From contig NW_023604861.1 in NCBI RefSeq assembly GCF_014898055.3, forward strand, positions 97,218,083 through 97,282,082: 64,000 nucleotides of DNA. Reading direction: 5' to 3'. This stretch comes from Talpa occidentalis. Its lineage: Eukaryota; Chordata; Mammalia; Eulipotyphla; Talpidae. Of this stretch, positions 28,701-37,700 are shown piece after piece. The position numbers and the translations under genes were made by a program. Position 1 is the stretch's first letter. Each line of letters opens with the position of its first letter. Below the pieces are notes generated by a model that saw nothing but the letters and a program-made list of their open reading frames with translations, was not told the origin of the DNA and made no database searches.

Positions 28701-31700
28701 CTCTGGTGAATTCTCTCACCCTCCCGCGCTTCTGACTGTACCCAGTGCATGTATAAACAAAACAAACAAACAAATAAATAAATAAATAAAAAAAAAAAAA
28801 AAAAAAAAAAAGAAGTGTACATCTTCAGTACTGACAAGGAGGTGCAGTGCTAGATATGGTGGAAGATGTCACAAGCCCTGTGAAGGAGTGTAGATGTTAG
28901 TCCTTTAAGGCTTGAGCATCAGAGAGGATTTTATGTCATTTGACAATGTGTACAAACCGGGGGAAGGGGAAGTGTAGAATGGAGATGTTTTTTCTGCATA
29001 GCTTCCTCTCACGACATGGTGAAGTGTGACTACTCTTCTCTGTTTGTAAAGGGCACTCAGTGGTATGAACAAACCAAAGAAGAATTGATGGCTCCTACTC
29101 TTCTTCCAGAACTCCACCTTTTAAAGCAGGTGAGTTAGCTGTGAATTAGGGAAATCTGTGTTAGAGAGAAGTTCAGCCAGAACAGCATAACATTAAAGAT
29201 AGCGAAGTAAAAGCTAACACTTTCTCTGTGTTTTCTAGGAAATAAGAAAGCAGCCCCTGAAGGAATAATCATGAGGAATAGGGAGAGTCTTTAATTAGAG
29301 AACTTTACTGATAAGTGAGGTTACCTCCGACCATGATTCATGGAATCATGGAAATGGAACTTGTTAGCCTCTTATTAATGTCTCTTTCTAGCCCAGTTAT
29401 TCTATTCCCTCTGAGAATTGCGGACTCCTTTTGTCAAGCTAGCACCTTTTTAGCATTGCGTTGACTGTTTTTACCTTTACCTTGGCAGATTAAAGTTAAA
29501 GGCCCTCGATACTGGGAACTGCTCATAGATTTAAGCAAGGGGACCCAACACTTAAAGTAAGTATATTACAGTCCTCAGATGTATCTGTGAAGTGAAAGAA
29601 GTATATGCGAAGGAATAAATTATGATTATTATCTGCAATGATCCTTGTCCCCCTTTGATGTCATTCAGGACAATATGTAGAGTAGGTATTGAATTGAGTG
29701 AGCTATGTCTTTGAAGGAGAGTTTGTATTAGAAAATGAACATTTTAATTAAGAAATCAAATCCTAAATATTTATATTTATTCATTGAGCAATACTTTACT
29801 TATTCAATAGATATTTTATTTACTCATTTATTTTTATTCAGTGGAGTGACTTAAGTTGGACAGTAATGGGATGGAAGATGATAAAGACTTTATCTCCAGT
29901 GTATATGGTATTGGGAAATAACTATGTTTCCAGCCACACACTGCCAGTGATACCTCATATTAGATTTATGCCTGTTTTCTTTCAGGTCAATCCTTTCCAA
30001 GGATGGAGTTTTATATGTTAAGCTCAGAGCAGGTCAGCTGTCCTACAAGGAAGATCCAATGGGATGGCAAAGTTTGTTGGCCCAGACTGTTGCTAATAGG
30101 AACTCTGAAGCTCGGGCTTTCAAGGTAGCATTGATTGGTAAAAATTGAAGGATGAGAGAAGCCTATTACTAGTGCCCTCACAGGACGTACTTTTGTGATG
30201 ACATTTATGGTACCATCTAGGTGGATCTGCTTGTTCTTATCACTGTACATTATAAAGACTGAATGACCTTGGGTCTGTTTGCTATTTATGTGGCAACCAT
30301 ATGGGTCATCTGCCAGGACTTTTAACGATAATTTATGTTTAAGTGCAGAAACAGTCATAATATAGCTTCACATTATAAAAATAATTTAGCTTTAATAATG
30401 TTACTAATCTATCAAGCCTCAAGTATTTCAAATTTGCTTAATTTGTGGCATAAATAGAAAATGATTTTTGCCATCTGTCACTTTTTAGTTCCATTTAAAA
30501 CTACCTTTTATCGCTTAAATATTAGTGAGGATAAAATGAAGATAGATTTAGCCTTATTTTTATTTGCTTTTTATTTTCATAAGTACTTCTAATACTGTAG
30601 TACTTAGGCTACATAGTTAACAGATTATACAAATCAATCTCATTCCTTTGAAGGTCAGTATATATTTTGTTCTACATTTTAGAGCATCAATAAGTTCCAA
30701 CACTAGAAATGTGTTCTATAATCTACCACTGAAATTTCTGAATTTATCCTCAGTTTTCAGGAATTCCCTGAGCGAATATGTTCTTAGTAAATGTACATTG
30801 AAGAGCGAACTGAAGTAGTTAGGACCCTAAAATATGGCAGATAGATTAGCTAAGTGGCAGCCACAGGACTGACTTGACATTCTTTGTTTTTCTAGTTGTG
30901 GGGGATAGCATTTTATTTTAATTTAACTAATTTCTTTTTAGGTCACTTAACTTGTAATTGAGCTTTTAGTTCCTAGGGTTTAAATAGATGTAGTTGATAT
31001 CAGTGAATTGTGTTTAATTATACTTGATAGGTTGTCTGTGAAATATTTTAGAAGGACTTTCAAACAAAGTTTTACTTAAATTAATACTGTTGCTTATATA
31101 AATGAGAGCCCGTCTTAAAGATTCTAACCAAATTTGTAAGCTAACCTTAGACATGAGTTTGAATGGGGAACATATATATAAAAGTTATGACATCGCTATT
31201 TCCTTTCTTCTGGGAATTCAAAAGTAAAATATAAACCTTAATAGAAAGTGGTTGTCTCCTTCATATTCCAGTTTCAGGCTAGAATATTGAATGATGCTCT
31301 TTTTGTTCCCCAATTCTCTTTATTGTGGTAAAATACACATGAAACTTATGTTTTGTCCCTTTTTAAGTATACATTTTGATCGTAGTAAGTGCATTCATAT
31401 TGTTATGCAGCCATCATCATCATCTCTCTCCAGAACTCTTTCCGTCCTACAAAACCCTATATTTATTGTTTCTATTCAATAACTCACCAACCCCTGGCAA
31501 CCACTACTTTACTTTTTGTCTTTGATTTTAACTACTTTTCATACCCCATGTAAGTGGAATTACACAATGTTTTTTGTGCAGTGGGCTTTTTTTCCTTTAC
31601 CTTCAGTAACAATTCTGGTGTCTAGTTTGCTTTTCACTTAGTAAAGGAAAGGGAACACATTTCTGGGTACTTTGTGTAAATAAGATCTTTTTATTACTGT

Positions 31701-34700
31701 TTTTTTGATAAGGGTGTATTTTACCTTGTGCAAAGAGTTTCTTCTAACTGCTTAGCAGAACAGGTTGATGAAGCTTTAGCAGGTTTGTACAGCCTTGGGT
31801 TTTGTGGGACTATTGTGTGAAAAGTGAGGTAGATTCCTAACAACTGCATATATTAAAATTTAGCTGTAAGAAAAATAATCTTAATTATTTCACTTATATT
31901 TGTTGTTATTTTTTAGCCTGAAACGATTTCAGCATTCACTTCTGATCCAGCACTTCTGTCGTTTGCTGAGTATTTCTGCAAACCAACTGTGAACATGGGT
32001 CAGGTATCTATTATTTGGTTTGCTTAGCTCTAAGACTAGAATTTATTATTGTTTCTACATGTGAACACTGCCAAACAAATCAATAATGCTTATATCTGCC
32101 TATTAGATTAGACTTGGCTTAGGCACATTGGATGATTTTCATTTGGCAAATAAGATTTTCCAGCCTTATTAAATTCAGTAACTTCCTACATTGCTTGAAG
32201 AAACAATTTAAAATTTCTAAAACATTAGGTTTTTGAAAAATTTAATAAAATTGTATTGGTTTGCCATTGATTTACAAATAAAACATTAAGTTTTGATGGG
32301 GGGCACTTTCTTAGGTCCAATATGTTTTTCGTATTTGCTCCCTTTCTCAGATTTTTACATAATTTTATTAATTTGTTTTCTCTGTATTTTATAGCCTTTC
32401 TTTTGATCATAAAATTGTTCACTACAGGGTTCAAAGAGTACCTAGCAGTTCTTTGATTTAATCCATAATTACAGTTGATAAAGAATTGAATATGGGTATT
32501 AAATGATCTGGGGTTGATGATCTGTTGTCCATGGGTACCTGTGGAAGATTTTTCAATCTCTCCAAGATGCAGATTCTTCATTTTTCTAAGTGGATATATA
32601 ATAGAACCTACCTTACATCGTTGTTTTGAGGGTTAAGTGAAATAACCGTTTTTTCTCTTACTTATTGGATCTTTACTATATGTTGGACACTCTGCTGGGT
32701 ACTTTGTGTAATTTTCTCGTTTAATTCTTTACTCTCAGGGTACATAATTCATTATTTTGAATCTGCAGATAAGGAAACTGCCACTTAGAGTTGTCAGGTG
32801 TCCAGGTCCCTGCAGATAGTAAGGGCTGGGCTTGCACTCATGGGCACGGGTCCCTGATAAAAGCCTTCACCTGCCCTTAAGTCCTGCCTAAGCTGGACTT
32901 GGCTGTGCTGCCTCCTCTGAACTTGCCCTGCTTAGTGTTTCTACTGTATCCTTGTGGATGCTAGTTTTCCTTCCTGGATCCTGCTCTTAGGAGCCCAACC
33001 CAAGGCGTATTTTTATGATAACCTGTCTGCTTGTTTTACCCTAACTTGATCCATTCCTCTCCTCCACAGCACTTACAGCTTTAACTGTCCTTTGCGACTT
33101 AATTTTGGTTGTATTTTATTGATGTCCAATGTTACATGTACTGTGTTTTATAAAGAGCTAGCAGTTTTACCCTTTGTTTCTTTCACTGAAATGCTTAAGA
33201 ATGGGCTACAATAGTTGCTGTACATCATTTCTTGAATTGATTTTGGAATATACATTGATGTGCTATAAAGAGCTTCTCATTTTCCACAGAAACAGGAAAT
33301 TCTGGATCTCTTTTCTTCAGTACTCTATGAATGTGTTACTCAGGAGACCCCAGAGATGTTGCCTGCGTACATAGCAATGGACCAGGTATAGTTCAAAAAA
33401 ACCTATTCTAATTCTGATGAGATTTATCCTCTATTTCAAATAGCATGCTGAACGGTAAGGTAAAATTCCCTGTCTGTATCTTTAATTTCTCATTGGCTTT
33501 TAGAAAGTCAAAAAAGGAAACCCTATCAAAGTTGAAAGCTACATATATCAAAAAAGCTTGGAATTTATGATGAAAGGAGTACCCCTTGGTGAACTGCCTT
33601 ACTCTAGGGTTCCCATTTTCTCTTCTTTTCCTCTAACTAGAAGAGGAGGAGAATATTCTCTTCCTTTCTTCTCTAGTATCTTTTATGGTCTCACACTTCC
33701 CTCCTGACAAATTCTCATCTTGCAAAATAATTGTGCTGTAAGTGAATAGGCAGTACCCTAGTGATGACAGTAATTCGCAATTATACTTGTATGATTAAGC
33801 TTGTAAGGGGCTATAGTATCAGCATGTAGTAATTGAAAAGGAGTAGGAATTTATTTAAGAAGTTTTTTTTTAATGTTATTATTGTTTTCAAGATTCTAAA
33901 AGGGCCTATGCAGAAAATAATGCTTACCAGTTTTTCTAGGGGATACTTTAGGTAGGTACTAATACATATGGCTTTTTAATGTCATTGTTTTTTAGATCCA
34001 GATGTGCTGTTAAGCTATGCTATAAGTTTTCAAATGTGGCTAAAATTAATCTGATGAATCTTAAAAATACAGATCTTCAGATCCCATTCCATATCTGTTA
34101 TGTCAGAATTTCTGGGATGAAATCCAGGATCTATAGTTTCAAACAACTCTTCAGGTGAATGTGATACAGTGAGCTCATAGATAAGCATTTGGAGCTCAGT
34201 GCCTAAAGCTAAAGGAAATAATCTCTAATGGCAAAATAATCTCTACTGGTGAACTGATTGGGAAAATATATTTAGCAGAAGTTAATTCCAAAAACTTAAA
34301 AAAAATAATACTGTGTTAAGTAATATAATCTTTTTTTTTTTTTTTTTACCAAAATTGAGTTTTTATACTATGAATTTCTACAACAGAAATTTAGTTGGCA
34401 CTTAGATTTAACACGGACTATTAAACTTTGGTATTTCAAACACAAACGTAAAATGCCATTAAAAGAAGGAAAGAATTTTAAACTGAATTATACATACAGG
34501 AAGAAGGAGCAAAACACACCTTGGCCTCATTAATGTCTCCATATTTATTCACCTTCTCCAAAAGAGAAACATCTGTTCTAATATATTCTTAATTACAAGG
34601 TCAGTTCCAACATAATCAAGTTGGCCTACAGTGCAATTATTGTCTGGTATCCGCCTTTTTTGATTGGAGAATTGGACTATATGATGTACACTGGCACTGC

Positions 34701-37700
34701 TTCTCCAACACACTTTCAGTACAGTAGCCAAGTATTGAGTTGTGGTTATCGTTTGCTGTCTGAGGAGGAATATGTTCTCCTCTTTTTATATTTTGAGCCT
34801 TTGCCCTTTGCAGTCATGGGCAGATATCTATTGAGCAAACCCTCTGGTTGCAGCTCTGGTGACTTTTCAAATGATTCTAACGAACAATGTTATCAGTAGA
34901 ACTGTTTTGGTCTTCTGACCACTTGATTCTTGTCACGTCATTGTACCCCACTTGGGTTTCCCAGTACTGACTAGCTGTCGACCTTTTTTGGCTTCATTTT
35001 TTTAAATCCATTTAGCCAAGAATGAGCTCATTTGCCTTTTACTGTTGGTGTAGGGACCATATTGAAGAGAGAGGATCATCCATCTACTCAGTGAAAAGCT
35101 CCTGCACGGGGCAGACTGCATCAAAACATAGAATGGATTTCCCTCTGCCCTTTATTGATCTTAGGGGGCAAGTTCAAAAAAAAAAGTATTGCACATATAC
35201 TGTACATGTACATGTACTCTACATGTCTGAGGAAAGAGCCATTAGTAATTTCACGAGTTTGTTAATGGATTGCTGTTCCTCTTTTCAAGGCTGTAAGAAG
35301 ACTTGGAAGAAGAGAAATGTCAGAGACATCTGAACTTTGGCAGATAAAGTTGGTGTTAGAATTTTTCAGCTCCAGAAGCCACCAGGAGCGACTCCAGAGC
35401 CACCCAAAGCGGGGACTCTTTATGAACTCTGAATTCCTCCCTGTTGTAAAATGCACTATTGATAATGCCCTGGACCAATGGCTACAAGGTAAGAATCGCA
35501 TTATGCCCCTTGTAAATTTTTATTTTATTTTTTTTTACTATTGAGTTGGATCTTTGGTCAGACTGCTCTCCCATCATCATCCCTTGTCTCTCCTTGTTCC
35601 TTTCCTCTCCCACCCCCCAACCTCAGAGCCCTCAGATCTTTATGAATGTCCGCTAGTTTTTTAAAGTGTTTTACATTGTCAAATTGTCTGTTATGTAAAT
35701 GTCTAGTATTTGTGTTTATCATTCTGACTTACCTAACTGTATAATTCTCAAATTCCCTCTGTTTTGTTGAAAATGGCTATATTTCATCCTTTCTTGTGGC
35801 TATGTAATAATCCATGGTGTCTGTACCACATCTTGATACATTTGACCCTAAAGGAGAATTAGGTTTTTTTCCATGCTCCAGCTTTGTCTTTTGTTTTTTT
35901 GGGTAAAGTGAATTCTTGATGGAAAAATAAATAATAAATAATAATAAATAAAAATAAAATAATAATATAATAAATATAATAAATAATAAAAAGAAGGCAT
36001 TCCTGTGCTTCTCAGTTCTGTAATCAGTTGTTTCATCCACTGTTTCTCTCCCAGCTGGGGGTGATGTGTGTGTACATGCCTATCTCAGTGGACAGCCCTT
36101 TGAGGAATCACAGCTGAGCATGCTGGCCTGCTTCCTCGTCTACCACTCAGTGCCAGCAGCACGGCACCTGTCATCTATAGGACTAGAAGGTAATTGTATC
36201 TCTGAGTTCTCTTTCAGTACTTGTCTTACTGACTCACATCTAATTTTAGTTTCTTGATAGGAGGAATTTTTATTGTTTTCTCTTGTTAAGTTTTGTCTTC
36301 CTTTATTTTGGGCATTATTACGGAGAACTTCTGGAAGAAAACTGAATTTTACTCGTGCATAAACACGAGCACAGCGCTATGAAGCTGTCTGCAGCCTCTG
36401 CAGTGCAGGTTCGATTCCCAGCCAGCCAGGGAGATACCCACATGGCGCGGCAGACCTCTCCTGTCTTGTCCGCTGCTCCCCTCAGCAGTGTTTTCAGTCC
36501 ATCTGCCTGTTCTGCTCCCTGCTCTGTCTCTGGTGAATTCTCTCACCCTCCAACACCTCTGGCCGGTACCCCAGTACTTGTATAAATAAATCTTTAAAAA
36601 AAAAAAAAAAGTATAGTCTATAGACTTATAGTTATGGCCATGATAAAATTGCTTGTCTTGGACTCACTCTTCCATATAAACAAATGTAAAAGTTACGCAA
36701 ACTATGTACAACATCTATTTAAAGGAACTGGTAGCAGCTTGCTGGCAGGACTTGATTGAGGGGCAGCAATCCCAGGAAGATGGGAAACACAATCAGGAAA
36801 CTCCATATTTATTCTGATTTCCCCCCAAAGGCATTTGCCAGTTCACAGCACAAAAAGCAGAGTGCTAACAAAAAGCAGCAGTGCTACTGGGCAGATGCAC
36901 CAGATTTGGGTTAATGATTGCCCCAGAGCCTAGATCTTGAGGAATAAGATTTCCCAGATAGGAGGTAACAATAGAAATAATAACCCAAAAATGTGGATGT
37001 GCTTTTCCCTTGAGGCCTTTACCAATTTTTACCCTGCACATGCACAGGGTTAGACTTCAGAGAATCTAGTGGAAGCCAAAAGGCTAAAAATTGGAGGAAG
37101 TTTCAGTAACAGCATAGTGCAAATGAGACAAAGGGAGGAGTTCAAGGCCTGCCAAGGTGAAGTGGCTCTGGTGTGCTTCCCTGACATTCAAATGAAACAA
37201 TAGCTGGAACCAGCCCTGTGAAAAAGGTAAAATATAATTAGGTCTAAATGGCCTCAACCGGAATTGAGATCTACTTGCCTGTTAGAAGAAAATTTAACTT
37301 TCTAGGAGGAACAAAACATATGGAGAACTTCTACAACATTGAATAGATAATATTCAGTGTTCAATAAAAAGTTACAAGCTACGAGAGAAAAGAAAAACAA
37401 TAGACATATGTGATCCAGATATTGGAGTTACCAGGAGTTGAATTAAGATAACTATAACTGCTATTACCAAGAAAATACAGATAATTGCACCAGAAATCTG
37501 GACTCAGTAAAAGTTAAATGGATATTCTAAAGCTGAAAATAATGAGATGAAAAATAATTATAATTGACCTCAGTCAGATGTTAGAATAACAGATATTAAA
37601 AGAATTATTCCATACTTCAAAACATAAAGAGACATAGAAGATATAAAAAGATTATAACTGAATTTTTGGACGTGAAAGCTTCAGTGTCTTAGATGAATAA

